A stretch of DNA of 64,000 bases from Enterocloster asparagiformis (lineage in GTDB: Bacteria; Bacillota; Clostridia; Lachnospirales; Lachnospiraceae): the NCBI GenBank assembly GCA_018380885.1, contig JAGZSY010000022.1:14856-78855 (forward strand), written 5' to 3'. Of the stretch, positions 1-8,775 are shown in pieces. Each line of letters opens with the position of its first letter. Position 1 is the first letter of the stretch. Both the position numbers and the translations under genes were made by a program. The notes under the pieces were generated by a model. The model saw only the letters and a program-made list of their open reading frames with translations. It was not told the DNA's origin and did not search any database.

Positions 1-537
1 TTAGTATTCCGGGATGTCCTCATACTGTCTTACATACTCGCTTTCTGACTTGTCGAATAACAATACCTGGTTCTTGTTGGCGTACACCATCCCCAGCTCC
101 TTGGTGGCGATCTCGTAAATCTGGTTCAGATCGATGCTGGTGTTGATGGCCGTTTCCAGCGCATCGTTCTCCGAGCGCTGCTTCTCCAGGTCCGCTTCCA
201 TCCGTTCAATGGCATGCATCCGCCCCGTGATGGAGGATTGCAGATGCAGATAGTTCACACAGAGGTATAAGGTGCAGAGCGATGCGATCGTCAGCATAAT
301 CACATACGGAAGATCCATATGCAGCGCTTTTTCCTGGTTGCGCCGAATCCTCTGGTTGCTGCGCACGCTGTTGGCATTTTTAGGTTTGCGCCTGGGTTGT
401 CTGGGATTCGGCTCGTAAGCCGGCTCCAGCTTCGGCGCTGCCGTTCCGTGTACGTATCCGTCCCTGTAGGAACCTGCAGCCTGACGGTTTATCTGTCTGT
501 AATTGCGCCCTCTGGACGCCTGTGTTCTGGCAGCCAT
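1..537 (-). CDS. ftsL: FtsL/DivIC-like septum protein
   Basis: Small bitopic membrane protein of 178 residues. It has a basic, low-complexity cytoplasmic N-terminus (about 1-74), one membrane segment (about 77-97) and a short extracytoplasmic coiled coil (about 98-130), the layout of FtsL and related septum-formation initiators that bridge DivIB/FtsQ and the septal PBP. The stop codon is exactly at the window edge, so the gene is complete. A strong GGGAGGAGG ribosome site precedes the ATG. It lies downstream of rsmH in the classic division-and-cell-wall order. Sequence identity in this family is always low, so the call rests on topology and position. Confidence 0.8.
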   Translation of the reverse strand: MAARTQASRGRNYRQINRQAAGSYRDGYVHGTAAPKLEPAYEPNPRQPRRKPKNANSVRSNQRIRRNQEKALHMDLPYVIMLTIASLCTLYLCVNYLHLQSSITGRMHAIERMEADLEKQRSENDALETAINTSIDLNQIYEIATKELGMVYANKNQVLLFDKSESEYVRQYEDIPEY

Positions 538-620
538 AACACCTTTCCTCCTCCCTTTTTGAAAATCCGAAAATCCTTAAAAAATCCTACAACTTTATCC
601 TTTGTACGAACGGACGCCCT

Positions 621-1562
621 TTACGCCCGCTCGAAAACCCTCAATTTTGCGCTCTTCGAGCGGCTGTTTACCTCCAACTCCTCCTCGGAGGGAAGAATCG
701 GCTTGCGGGTGACGACCCGCCCCTTGCTCACGCGCCCGCACACACAGACCGGAAAATCCGGCGGGCAGACACACGGGTTCTCGCTTTCCCGGAAACGCTT
801 TTTAACAATGCGGTCCTCCAGCGAGTGGAAGGTGATGATGCTCAGTCTTCCGCTGGGGTTGAGCAGGTCTATCATGGTGTCGATGGACTGCTCCAGCACG
901 TCCAGCTCCTGGTTGAGCTCGATGCGGATCGCCTGGAATGTGCGCTTGGCTGGATGTCCGCCCGTGGCCCGCACCTTGGCCGGTATGGCAGCTTTGATGA
1001 TCTCGGCCAGCTCCCCGGTGGTCTTTATGGGCCCGCTCTCCCTGGCTCTCACAATGTGCTTGGCTATGTTCTTGGCGAAGCGGTCCTCGCCGTAATCGCG
1101 GATGATGCGGTACAGCTCCATCTCGCCGTAGCCGTTCACAATGTCCGCGGCGGTCTGGTCGCTGCGCTGGTCCATGCGCATGTCCAAAGGCGCGTCCACG
1201 CGGTAGGTAAAGCCCCGCTCCGGCGTGTCCAGCTGATAGGAGGAAACGCCCAGGTCCAGGTAAATACCGTCCACCTTCTCGACGCCCAATTGTTCCAGCA
1301 CAGAGCGGATATTCCGGTAATTGTCCCGCACAATGGTCACCTTGTCCTCAAAGGCCTTCAGGCGCCGCCCGGCCGCGCGAATCGCATCTTCATCCTGATC
1401 GATGCCGATCAAACGCCCATGTCCCAGGCGCTTGAGCACCTCCAGAGCGTGTCCTCCGCCGCCCAGGGTGCCGTCCACGTAGCAGCCGCCGGGGATAATA
1501 TTCAGGCTTCCCACCGTCTCATACAGGAGCACCGATGTATGTCCAAATTTCAACTCTTCCAT
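621..1562 (-). CDS. rsmH: 16S rRNA (cytosine-1402-N4)-methyltransferase RsmH
   Basis: SAM-dependent enzyme that N4-methylates C1402 in the ribosomal P site. The 313-residue length is normal. The SAM loop [10 protein letters not shown] is seen near residue 30, followed by IDQDEDAI and DLGVSS, and the C-terminal [11 protein letters not shown] signature is intact. The start ATG shares one base with the mraZ stop (TGATG), so the two are translationally coupled. It is transcribed from the MraZ-controlled promoter with mraZ and the ftsL-like gene. Confidence 0.97.
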   Translation of the reverse strand: MEELKFGHTSVLLYETVGSLNIIPGGCYVDGTLGGGGHALEVLKRLGHGRLIGIDQDEDAIRAAGRRLKAFEDKVTIVRDNYRNIRSVLEQLGVEKVDGIYLDLGVSSYQLDTPERGFTYRVDAPLDMRMDQRSDQTAADIVNGYGEMELYRIIRDYGEDRFAKNIAKHIVRARESGPIKTTGELAEIIKAAIPAKVRATGGHPAKRTFQAIRIELNQELDVLEQSIDTMIDLLNPSGRLSIITFHSLEDRIVKKRFRESENPCVCPPDFPVCVCGRVSKGRVVTRKPILPSEEELEVNSRSKSAKLRVFERA

Positions 1563-1987
1563 CAGATTCCCAAACCTTCCATATGCTCCGCAATCTCTTC
1601 CATATCGTCAAACGTATTGGCCTCCAGCCACCGTTCCTTGCTCCAGATTTCAATACGGCTGCCGACTCCGACCAGCACGGCATCCTTCTCGATGCCGGCG
1701 AACTCTCTCAGAATGGCCGGCAGTAAAATTCTGCCCTGCTTGTCCACTTCACAGGTGGTAGCTCCTGCCAGCAGGAAACGTGAAAACTTACGGGCTGCGG
1801 TGTTTGTCAGGGGTAAGGTGCGGAGTTTTTCCTCCAGCTTTGTCCACTCGGAATTCTCATACACAAAAAGGCAGTTGTCCAGGCCCTTCGTCACAACGAA
1901 TTCATCGCCCAACTGCTCTCTGAACTTGGAGGGAACGATCAAGCGCCCCTTCGAGTCAACTGTATGATTGTACTCACCCATGAACAT
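1562..1987 (-). CDS. mraZ: Transcriptional regulator MraZ
   Basis: 141-residue protein with two SpoVT-AbrB-like swapped-hairpin repeats, marked by [14 protein letters not shown] near residue 11 and [14 protein letters not shown] near residue 85. MraZ forms rings and binds short direct repeats in its own promoter, controlling the division and cell wall cluster. It is the first gene of the cluster, and just upstream lies a series of AGTGG repeats at helical spacing, which fits autoregulation. The length and both repeats are intact. Confidence 0.97.
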   Translation of the reverse strand: MFMGEYNHTVDSKGRLIVPSKFREQLGDEFVVTKGLDNCLFVYENSEWTKLEEKLRTLPLTNTAARKFSRFLLAGATTCEVDKQGRILLPAILREFAGIEKDAVLVGVGSRIEIWSKERWLEANTFDDMEEIAEHMEGLGI

Positions 1988-2051
1988 AGCTCATCACCTG
2001 CCGTACATCACCGCGGTACGCGGATGGGCCGTGGGGGATAATCCGTAACCC

Positions 2052-2106
2052 CCACTTCATCCACTTAACAACCATCCTCTACCACTTTGCACCACTTTCT
2101 ACCACT
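2052..2106 (-). promoter_or_regulatory. MraZ operator: six direct repeats
   Basis: On the minus strand AGTGG, or its close variant ATGG, recurs at 2102-2106, 2092-2096, 2082-2086, 2072-2075, 2061-2065 and 2052-2056. Spacing is 10-11 bases, one helical turn, with a single 9-base step. The known MraZ box is a set of GTGG-type direct repeats at about 10 bp spacing upstream of mraZ. The array begins just past the -10 box, so binding would block promoter clearance. Confidence 0.85.
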
Positions 2107-2115
2107 TGTATGTCC

Positions 2116-2144
2116 ATAATAGTACAGATTCTGGGAAATGGCAA
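2116..2144 (-). promoter_or_regulatory. mraZ promoter (sigma-A)
   Basis: Minus strand TTGCCA at 2139-2144, a 17-base spacer, and TATTAT at 2116-2121. The start of transcription would fall inside the AGTGG repeat array, leaving a leader of about 120 bases before mraZ. Confidence 0.8.
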
Positions 2145-2311
2145 GGATTTTTAAAGAAAAAGCAAAAAAAAATAAAGCAATTGCAAATGACTTTGCAACT
2201 GCTTCTAAATATGGGAAATTCTCAGAAAAATATACTAGATGTAGGGCTTATCCAGTTTTTCCCTAATTGATATTGGGCTTTCCCCCTCTCCCATCCGCCC
2301 GGTGTCCGGCC

Positions 2312-2422
2312 GAAAAAGTGGAGGGAAGGCCCACTTTTTCGGCGAAAACGGCCCACTTTTTACCCCCGGCCCAAAAGTGGAGGCCAGGTGGGGGAAACAG
2401 GCCGTTTTATCCCCGAAAGTGG
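2312..2422. repeat. Cluster of AAAGTGG inverted repeats
   Basis: A perfect 10-base inverted repeat (arms 2312-2321 and 2331-2340, GAAAAAGTGG and its complement) is followed by a second pair (2353-2360 and 2373-2380) and a single GAAAGTGGGG (2415-2424). Every copy has the AAAGTGG core seen in the MraZ operator. The hairpins may end lgt transcription, but the usual T-run is missing, so extra MraZ sites or a processing site are also possible. The rest of the 466-base gap between mraZ and lgt shows no gene. Confidence 0.6.
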
Positions 2423-2453
2423 GGTAAATATTCCCTGGATGTTTCCCCTAACC

Positions 2454-3338
2454 TCAGTTTTTCGGCTGGTCGCCCGCATTCTCGGCTCTCAGCTTCCGAT
2501 GCCTCGTCACAATCACGACTGCCGCCACGCACACCAGCGCCGCGGACAAGAGCTGGGATACCGCCAGACCTGTTCCCGGTATTTTCAGCTGGTCCGTGCG
2601 CAGGCCTTCGATCCACACGCGGCCCAGGCCGTAGCCCAGGAAATAGATCCAGAGCATCTCGCCCTCAAATTTCTTGCGCTTGCGGTACCACATCATAAAA
2701 GCCAGCACGCCCAGATTCCACATGGACTCATAAAAGAACGTGGGGTGGACCTGGATGTAGGCAACGCCGTTTTCCACAATCTGCTTGTCCAGCAGATCCT
2801 GGGAGATCATGGAGGGGTTCACCAGGCTCATCTTGATGCGCATGGCCAGCAGGTTGTTGGTAAAGCCGCCGAAGGCCTCGCAGTTGAAGAAGTTCCCCCA
2901 CCGCCCGATGATCTGTCCGGTGACCAGGCCCAGCACGCCGCTGTCCGCCATGGAGAAGAAGGACTGCTTGCGCACCCTGGTGAACACGATCAGGGTCAGC
3001 GCAGCCCCGATGACGCCTCCGTAGATGGCCAGGCCGCCGGCCCGCAGGTTAAATATCTGCAGCAGGTTATCCTTGTAGTTGTCCCAGTCAAAGATCACGT
3101 AGTAGGCCCTGGCTCCGATGATGGAAATGATGATGGCGTACAGGGCAAAATCCAGGTACATATCCGGGTCCTGTCCCCTGCGCTTGGCGTCGGATAAGGC
3201 CACGCAGATGCCGGCCAGCATCCCCAGGCCGATGATGATTCCGTAGAACGCGATGCGGAACCCAAAAATCGTCACGCTGCTGCGCAGGTGATCTATGGTA
3301 ATACCCAGATTGACAAAACTCAAATCTGCTCCGTTCAT
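2454..3338 (-). CDS. lgt: Prolipoprotein diacylglyceryl transferase
   Basis: Membrane enzyme that moves the diacylglyceryl group of phosphatidylglycerol to the lipobox cysteine of preprolipoproteins. It is 294 residues with about seven membrane segments. The family signature GRWGNFFNCEAFGG and the GGLAIYGG loop are both present. I place the start at 3338 (MNGADLS) because AAAGGAGT sits about ten bases upstream; a longer frame to 3401 would overlap the promoter. Several lipoproteins in this window are likely substrates. Confidence 0.95.
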   Translation of the reverse strand: MNGADLSFVNLGITIDHLRSSVTIFGFRIAFYGIIIGLGMLAGICVALSDAKRRGQDPDMYLDFALYAIIISIIGARAYYVIFDWDNYKDNLLQIFNLRAGGLAIYGGVIGAALTLIVFTRVRKQSFFSMADSGVLGLVTGQIIGRWGNFFNCEAFGGFTNNLLAMRIKMSLVNPSMISQDLLDKQIVENGVAYIQVHPTFFYESMWNLGVLAFMMWYRKRKKFEGEMLWIYFLGYGLGRVWIEGLRTDQLKIPGTGLAVSQLLSAALVCVAAVVIVTRHRKLRAENAGDQPKN

Positions 3339-3379
3339 ATTGTTTTGTACTCCTTTCATTTCTGATGAGATTCTTTCCC

Positions 3380-3408
3380 ATTTTACAGCGAACCAGTACA
3401 AATTGCAA
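3380..3408 (-). promoter_or_regulatory. lgt promoter (sigma-A)
   Basis: Minus strand TTGCAA at 3403-3408, 17-base spacer, TAAAAT at 3380-3385, about 42 bases before the chosen lgt start. This also argues against the longer lgt frame. Confidence 0.65.
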
Positions 3409-3571
3409 TCATATATTGCGCAAGCTTGGCGGAATACCCCCGGATTGCAGCCTTGTCCCGGTCCGGAATCCGCATATTAAGAATAGGAAGGAATCACATC
3501 GCCCTCCCCTCTCTTCCCGGATATCTCCTGCGAGTTTTTATAAATAGCCAAAGCAATTCACAATTAGGTGA

Positions 3572-3600
3572 TTGATATTATCCGTCTGCCCGCTTATATT
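3572..3600 (+). promoter_or_regulatory. Promoter of two-component/ABC operon
   Basis: TTGATA at 3572-3577, 17-base spacer and TATATT at 3595-3600, about 32 bases before the response regulator start. The surrounding DNA is AT-richer than the flanking genes. Confidence 0.7.
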
Positions 3601-3632
3601 TATACTGATAGCGTATGGAGAGGAGCATAAGC

Positions 3633-4319
3633 ATGGATCGGATTTTACTTCTTGAAGATGATTTGAGCCTGATTAACGGGCTATTTTTCGCATTCAAAAA
3701 ACAGGGGTATGAAGCTGATATCGCCAGAACCATCAAGGAAGCCGGCTGCGTCTGGTCAGAGGGAAAATATGATTTGCTTATTTTAGACGTATCTCTGCCG
3801 GACGGCTCGGGCTTTGAATTTTGTAAAAAAGTAAGGCAGACCTCCAAAGTGCCGATTATTTTTTTAACCGCTTCCGATGAGGAAACAAGTATCATTATGG
3901 GGCTGGATATCGGAGGCGACGATTACATCACAAAGCCTTTTAAGTTAGGCGTTCTTATTTCACGAATGAACGCCCTGCTCCGTCGCACAAGAGACTTTCG
4001 CTCAGCTGAGACGGAACTTCAATCAAACGGGATACGGGTACTGTTATTGCAGGGGCAAGCCTATAAAAATGGCAGGCTCTTGGAGTTGACTGCGGCAGAG
4101 TATAAATTGCTGTGCCTGTTCATGCAAAATCCCAACTCGGTGCTGCCGAAAGAGAAGATTTTAGATAAGCTATGGGATAGCGAGGGAAATTATATAGACA
4201 ACAATACGCTCACCGTCTATATCCGCAGATTGCGGATGAAGGTGGAGGACAACCCAAGTGAACCCCAAATGCTTCTTACCGTCCGGCGCATGGGCTATAA
4301 ATGGAATGTTGACAATTGA
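3633..4319 (+). CDS. OmpR/PhoB-family response regulator
   Basis: Cytoplasmic transcription factor of 228 residues. The receiver domain (about 1-115) has the acidic pair ED near residue 8, the phospho-acceptor D52 in LLILDVSLPDG and the conserved K in ITKPF. A winged-helix DNA-binding domain (about 130-228) follows, ending in the usual VRRMGYKW. The start at 3633 follows GGAGAGGAG by seven bases. It is first in a four-gene operon with a histidine kinase and an ABC transporter, as in BceRS-BceAB peptide-antibiotic detoxification. Codon use is less GC-rich than in the flanking genes. Confidence 0.93.
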   Translation: MDRILLLEDDLSLINGLFFAFKKQGYEADIARTIKEAGCVWSEGKYDLLILDVSLPDGSGFEFCKKVRQTSKVPIIFLTASDEETSIIMGLDIGGDDYITKPFKLGVLISRMNALLRRTRDFRSAETELQSNGIRVLLLQGQAYKNGRLLELTAAEYKLLCLFMQNPNSVLPKEKILDKLWDSEGNYIDNNTLTVYIRRLRMKVEDNPSEPQMLLTVRRMGYKWNVDN

Positions 4320-4328
4320 GGGCGCGCT

Positions 4329-5366
4329 ATGAAAATACTTGTAAATAAAGAAAACAAACGATTGATCGGGGCCGTTACCGCTGTTCTGACCGTATTTCTC
4401 ATTCTTTCACAGCTTATCGTGTGGATATTTTACAGTGAATTGTCGATCCCGCTATTGATCATTTTCCTGCTATCAGGAATCAGCGTTCTGGCAATATGCT
4501 GTTTGTATTTTTGCAGGCAGCATAGCGTTATGGAAAACGCAATTATTCAGATTCAATCCTTTCTCGGAGGCGACACGGACGCCCGAATTGATTGTGACCG
4601 CGACGGGGAGCTGTACCGTCTCTTCCATGAAATCAACACGCTGGCAGCGGTATTAAATGCCCATGCGGCCAATGAGCTCAGGGAAAAGGAATTTTTGAAG
4701 AATACCATATCCGACATTTCCCATCAACTGAAAACGCCGTTAGCAGCGCTGAATATTTATAATGGCCTGCTGCAAAATGAGGCGGAGGCGCTCCCGCAAA
4801 TCAAAGAATTTGCGGACCTGTCTGAACAGGAGCTTGACAGGATTGACACTCTGGTCCAAAACCTGCTGAAGATCACAAGGTTAGATGCCGGTACCATTGA
4901 GCTTGAAAAGGCTCCTCAAAATGTGGCAGATATGATGAACGACATTGCACTTCACTTTGCATATCGAACCAAACAGGAGCAGAAAAAGCTTACTCTTTCC
5001 GGCGACGAACATATCGCATTGGACTGTGACCGCGACTGGCTGGTTGAAGCGATGGGCAATATCGTAAAAAATGCCTTAGACCACACCAAGGAGAGGGATT
5101 CGGTCGAGATCCAATGGGGGCGGTTTGCTTCTGTCATCCAGATAAAAATAAAAGATACTGGCTGTGGTATCCACCCTGAGGACTTGCCCCATATTTTCAA
5201 AAGGTTTTATCGGAGCCGTTTTTCAAAGGATACCCAAGGCATAGGCCTTGGCCTGCCGTTAGCAAAGGCAATTATAAAAGCGCACAACGGCACGGTTGAG
5301 GTTGACAGCGGATTGGGAGTTGGCACGACTTTTATCATCAATTTCTTAATTCCTACAAAATTGTAG
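4329..5366 (+). CDS. Intramembrane-sensing sensor histidine kinase
   Basis: 345 residues with two N-terminal membrane helices (about 12-33 and 38-60) joined by only a few residues. It therefore has no real extracellular sensor, which is typical of BceS-like kinases that sense through their ABC partner. The H-box DISHQLKTP carries H132. The N-box (NIVKNALDH) and G-boxes (DTGCGI and GIGLGLPLAK) are intact. It begins nine bases after the response regulator and precedes the ABC genes. Substrate is probably an antimicrobial peptide or cell-envelope-active compound (inference). Confidence 0.92.
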   Translation: MKILVNKENKRLIGAVTAVLTVFLILSQLIVWIFYSELSIPLLIIFLLSGISVLAICCLYFCRQHSVMENAIIQIQSFLGGDTDARIDCDRDGELYRLFHEINTLAAVLNAHAANELREKEFLKNTISDISHQLKTPLAALNIYNGLLQNEAEALPQIKEFADLSEQELDRIDTLVQNLLKITRLDAGTIELEKAPQNVADMMNDIALHFAYRTKQEQKKLTLSGDEHIALDCDRDWLVEAMGNIVKNALDHTKERDSVEIQWGRFASVIQIKIKDTGCGIHPEDLPHIFKRFYRSRFSKDTQGIGLGLPLAKAIIKAHNGTVEVDSGLGVGTTFIINFLIPTKL

Positions 5367-5436
5367 CCTTGCTGTAATATTGCAGTAAGGCGCAGGTGGT
5401 AGACTTTCCATATCACGTAAAAAAGAGGTGTTAGAA

Positions 5437-6114
5437 ATGAATTTGTTAGAAGTCCGGTCACTTTCCAAAACGTATGGCAGCGGCGAAACGGCCGTGCACG
5501 CGTTAAAAAATGCAAACTTTTCTGTTACCAAGGGCGAGTTTGTGGCAATCGTCGGCGAATCCGGTTCCGGTAAGAGCACTCTGCTGAATATGCTGGGCGC
5601 GTTAGATACCCCTACTTCCGGCAAAGTCTATATCGACGGCAAGGATATTTTTTCAATGGGCGACCAGGCCCTCACAGTCTTTCGGCGAAGAAATATTGGG
5701 TTTATTTTTCAGGCTTTTAATTTGGTTCCCGAACTGACAGTTGAACAGAATATGGTTTTTCCCGTTTTACTCGACTATCAGAAACCCAATAAGAAATATT
5801 TGGAAGAGCTGCTGACTGTGTTAAATTTGAGAGATCGGCGCTGCCATCTTCCCAACCAGCTATCCGGCGGCCAGCAGCAGCGCGCAGCGATCGGCCGGGC
5901 GTTGATTACGCGTCCGTCGTTGATTCTTGCGGACGAACCGACAGGTAATCTTGACACGCACAACAGCAGCGAGGTCATCGCCCTGTTGAAAGAGGCGTCT
6001 AAAAAGTACGAGCAGACGATCATTATGATTACCCATAACCGCAGCATTGCCCAGACAGCAGACCGGGTGTTACAGGTCTCTGATGGCGTGCTGGCCGATT
6101 TCGGGAGGTACTGA
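5437..6114 (+). CDS. ABC transporter ATPase (MacB/BceA type)
   Basis: 225-residue nucleotide-binding subunit. Walker A GESGSGKST is near residue 40, the Q-loop is in FIFQAFNL, the signature LSGGQQQR is near 142 and Walker B LILADEPTGNLD follows. The GNLD ending is typical of the MacB/LolD/BceA family. The ATG at 5437 follows AGAGGTG; an in-frame GTG at 5428 is too close to that site. It would power the permease encoded two bases downstream. Confidence 0.94.
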   Translation: MNLLEVRSLSKTYGSGETAVHALKNANFSVTKGEFVAIVGESGSGKSTLLNMLGALDTPTSGKVYIDGKDIFSMGDQALTVFRRRNIGFIFQAFNLVPELTVEQNMVFPVLLDYQKPNKKYLEELLTVLNLRDRRCHLPNQLSGGQQQRAAIGRALITRPSLILADEPTGNLDTHNSSEVIALLKEASKKYEQTIIMITHNRSIAQTADRVLQVSDGVLADFGRY

Positions 6115-6116
6115 GA

Positions 6117-8450
6117 ATGAAAAGCTATCTCAGCCTTATCCCGATTTCCGCCAAAGTGCGCAGGCGGCAAAACCGCATGACAATATTGTGTATCATTATA
6201 TCCGTGCTGTTGGTAACAACGGTTTTCAGCATAGCCGATATGATGATTCGGACACAGCGCGGACTTATGCTTGAGAAGCATGGAAGCTGGCATATTTCAT
6301 TAAAGCATGTCTCCCAGGACATTGCCGCAAAAATCAGCCGGCGCCCCGACGTTACGGCCGTTGGCTGGTCTGAGGTTTTTAATTCCGATTTTGGCCAGCC
6401 CTACTATATCGGCGAAAAGAAGGCCGCCCTGTATGGCGCGGACAAGACATATATGACGCAAATTGCGGGCGGGGTGTCGGAGGGAAATTATCCGCAAAGC
6501 AACGGCGAAATTATGCTGACCGGAAATGCAAAGAACGCCATAGGCGCGCAAATCGGCGCTCACCTTACGCTGCATACCCCGGCCGGAGCTACTGAATTTA
6601 CCGTGTCCGGCTTTGGCTCTGACGATGAAAATTATTACCAAGGGCAGCTCTACGCAGTGGGCGTCACCATGACGCCGGAAGCCTTTGCGGCTATTATGGA
6701 GCAGAACAGGATATCAGGAAACGCGCCCACCTGCTATGTCCAATTTCAAAATGCCGGGAAAGCCGCGGGCGCGCTCTCAGCGCTTAAAGAGCAGTATCAT
6801 TTATCGGAAGATACTATTTCAGAGAATACCGCTGTGATGGGCATAGCCGGAAAAAGTAATAACGAAAACATGAAAAATTTCTATGGCATTGCGGCGGTAT
6901 TATTCTTTTTGGTTCTCCTTGCCGGAGTATTGATGATTTCCGGCAGCATGAACAGCAATTTAGCACAGCGGGCGCAGTTTTTTGGCATAATGCGCTGTAT
7001 TGGCGCGAGCCGCGGGCAGATTATCCGGCTGGTCCGCTTGGAGGCGTTGAATTGGTGCAGAACAGCAGTTCCTATTGGGGTTATCCTGGGCACAGCGATC
7101 AGCTGGGCAATTTGCGCGTTACTGCACTACGGTATAGGCGGCGAATTCAGTACAACACCCGTGTTCAAAATCAGTTCCACAGGGATTGTATGCGGCATAG
7201 CTGTCGGGATTGTCACGGTACTTTTAGCGGCACAAGCTCCGGCGAGGCGCGCGGCAAGAGTTTCTCCCATAGCGGCTGTTTCCGGCAGTGCAGAAAATCA
7301 CCGGGCTGTGCGGCGCGCCGCCAGGGACAGGGGGATAAAAATCGAGTGGACATTGGGAATCCATCATGCCACATCGACAAAGAAAAACTGGATTCTGATG
7401 ACAGCTTCTTTTTCTCTCAGCATTATCATGTTTCTCAGCTTTTCGGTGGGAATGGATTTTGCACGCGCGCTTTTGCCCTCTTTGCGGCCATGGCAGCCGG
7501 ATGTCTCATTGGGTGGCTACGCCAACGCGCTCGTATTAAATCGAAGCCTTGCCGGTGAAATCGATGCCCTACCGGGCGTTGCACGCGTTTGGGGCAGTTC
7601 CTATATGGATCACATTCCCGTCACTTCCTCACGCCCATCCGTCAACCACGTTAATTTGGTTTCCTATGACGATTATATGATGGAATGTGCAAAGAAAAGT
7701 GTCGCGCAGGGAAATATTTCAGATGTGACCGGGGATCGCAATCAGGTAATGACCATCTACAACAGGGAGAATCCGCTGAGGGTGGGCGATACCATACGGC
7801 TTGGGGGGACAGAAATTGAAATCGCCTGCGCGTTGTCTGATGGACTGTTTTCCAGCGAGTTGATTGTAATTTGTCCGCAGGATACCTTTGACCGTCTGGT
7901 CGGCGAGCAAAAGTACAATCTAATCGGTGTGCAGTTGAATCAAGACGCGACCGGCCAAACCGTAAAACAGATCAGCAGTCTTGCAACTGGAGAGATTATC
8001 TTTTCAGATATGCGGGAAAGCAATCAGGAAACCGCCTCCACCTACTTTGCAACACGCGTTGTCGGCTATAGCTTTTTAGGCATTATCGGCATGATTACCA
8101 TATTTAACATGATCAATAGCATCTCCATGAGCGCGTCCGCGCGGATTAAGCAGTATGGAGCTATGCGGGCTGTTGGCATGGACGCCGGACAGCTTACAAG
8201 GATGATTTTTGCGGAAACCTTTACTTATGCGATTTCCGGTCTGACCGTGGGATTAGGAATAGGGGTTCCGCTCAGCAGATTCCTGTATGGACAGTTGATC
8301 ACGAGGTATTTTGGCTGCGCGTGGTCCGCACCTGCGGTACTGCTGGTCATTGTTGTCGTTTTTGTGCTTGCTTCCGCTTTGGCCGCTGTATATGGGCCGG
8401 CTAAACGAATGAGAAATATGGCAATTGCGGAAACTATCAATGAATTGTAA
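6117..8450 (+). CDS. FtsX-like ABC permease, double domain
   Basis: 777-residue membrane protein. One N-terminal helix (about 20-42) is followed by a large extracytoplasmic domain and three helices (about 255-390). The same pattern then repeats, with a helix near 425-445, a second extracellular domain and three final helices (about 640-765). This double FtsX layout marks MacB-like/BceB-like mechanotransmission exporters. It overlaps the ATPase reading region closely and is probably coupled to it. A weak hairpin (8454-8479) follows without a T-run. Export substrate unknown; peptide antibiotic resistance is the likeliest role. Confidence 0.88.
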   Translation: MKSYLSLIPISAKVRRRQNRMTILCIIISVLLVTTVFSIADMMIRTQRGLMLEKHGSWHISLKHVSQDIAAKISRRPDVTAVGWSEVFNSDFGQPYYIGEKKAALYGADKTYMTQIAGGVSEGNYPQSNGEIMLTGNAKNAIGAQIGAHLTLHTPAGATEFTVSGFGSDDENYYQGQLYAVGVTMTPEAFAAIMEQNRISGNAPTCYVQFQNAGKAAGALSALKEQYHLSEDTISENTAVMGIAGKSNNENMKNFYGIAAVLFFLVLLAGVLMISGSMNSNLAQRAQFFGIMRCIGASRGQIIRLVRLEALNWCRTAVPIGVILGTAISWAICALLHYGIGGEFSTTPVFKISSTGIVCGIAVGIVTVLLAAQAPARRAARVSPIAAVSGSAENHRAVRRAARDRGIKIEWTLGIHHATSTKKNWILMTASFSLSIIMFLSFSVGMDFARALLPSLRPWQPDVSLGGYANALVLNRSLAGEIDALPGVARVWGSSYMDHIPVTSSRPSVNHVNLVSYDDYMMECAKKSVAQGNISDVTGDRNQVMTIYNRENPLRVGDTIRLGGTEIEIACALSDGLFSSELIVICPQDTFDRLVGEQKYNLIGVQLNQDATGQTVKQISSLATGEIIFSDMRESNQETASTYFATRVVGYSFLGIIGMITIFNMINSISMSASARIKQYGAMRAVGMDAGQLTRMIFAETFTYAISGLTVGLGIGVPLSRFLYGQLITRYFGCAWSAPAVLLVIVVVFVLASALAAVYGPAKRMRNMAIAETINEL

Positions 8451-8528
8451 CATAAACCGCATATGAAAAGCCGCGGTTTCGCGACCTGACCAAAAAGCCT
8501 GATAACGGAATTACTCTCCCAAATGAGA

Positions 8529-8557
8529 TTGAAAAAACAGAGGCTTTGTGCTATACT
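8529..8557 (+). promoter_or_regulatory. ychF promoter (sigma-A)
   Basis: TTGAAA at 8529-8534, 17-base spacer, TATACT at 8552-8557. It implies a long leader of about 212 bases before ychF. Confidence 0.75.
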
Positions 8558-8775
8558 CTATACTTGCGTCGGTTTCTTTTTCAAACGGAAGCTCTGCGCT
8601 GCAAAGCTGTTCACAATCGAATGGAAATGTTCATATTACGGACGAGTCACCGGCGAATGCAATGCGCCGGTTAAAAAAGCCGCGCCGGCCGTTTTACGGC
8701 AAGGGATGCGGCAAAAATATAACGAAAGGCAGAAGCCCTTGAAAACCAAGGCTTTCTGGACAGGTAAACTATAAA
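8558..8775 (+). other. Long ychF 5' leader
   Basis: Untranslated stretch between the ychF promoter and its ATG. The start has only a weak AGG ribosome site. A hairpin (8731-8757, AGAAGCCCTTG against CAAGGCTTTCT) sits just before it. An open frame covers the region but has no family resemblance and runs past the promoter, so I do not call it. No riboswitch class was recognised. Confidence 0.45.

Noticed and set aside
825..1967. Plus-strand frame opposite rsmH and mraZ
   Set aside because: Shadow of two certain genes; composition is that of reversed codons.
2267..2698. Open frames over the AAAGTGG repeats
   Set aside because: Overlaps lgt and hairpins; no ribosome site and no family resemblance.
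8523..8774. 83-codon frame in the ychF leader
   Set aside because: It begins before the -35 of the predicted promoter and ends at the ychF start; no ribosome site and no recognisable protein.
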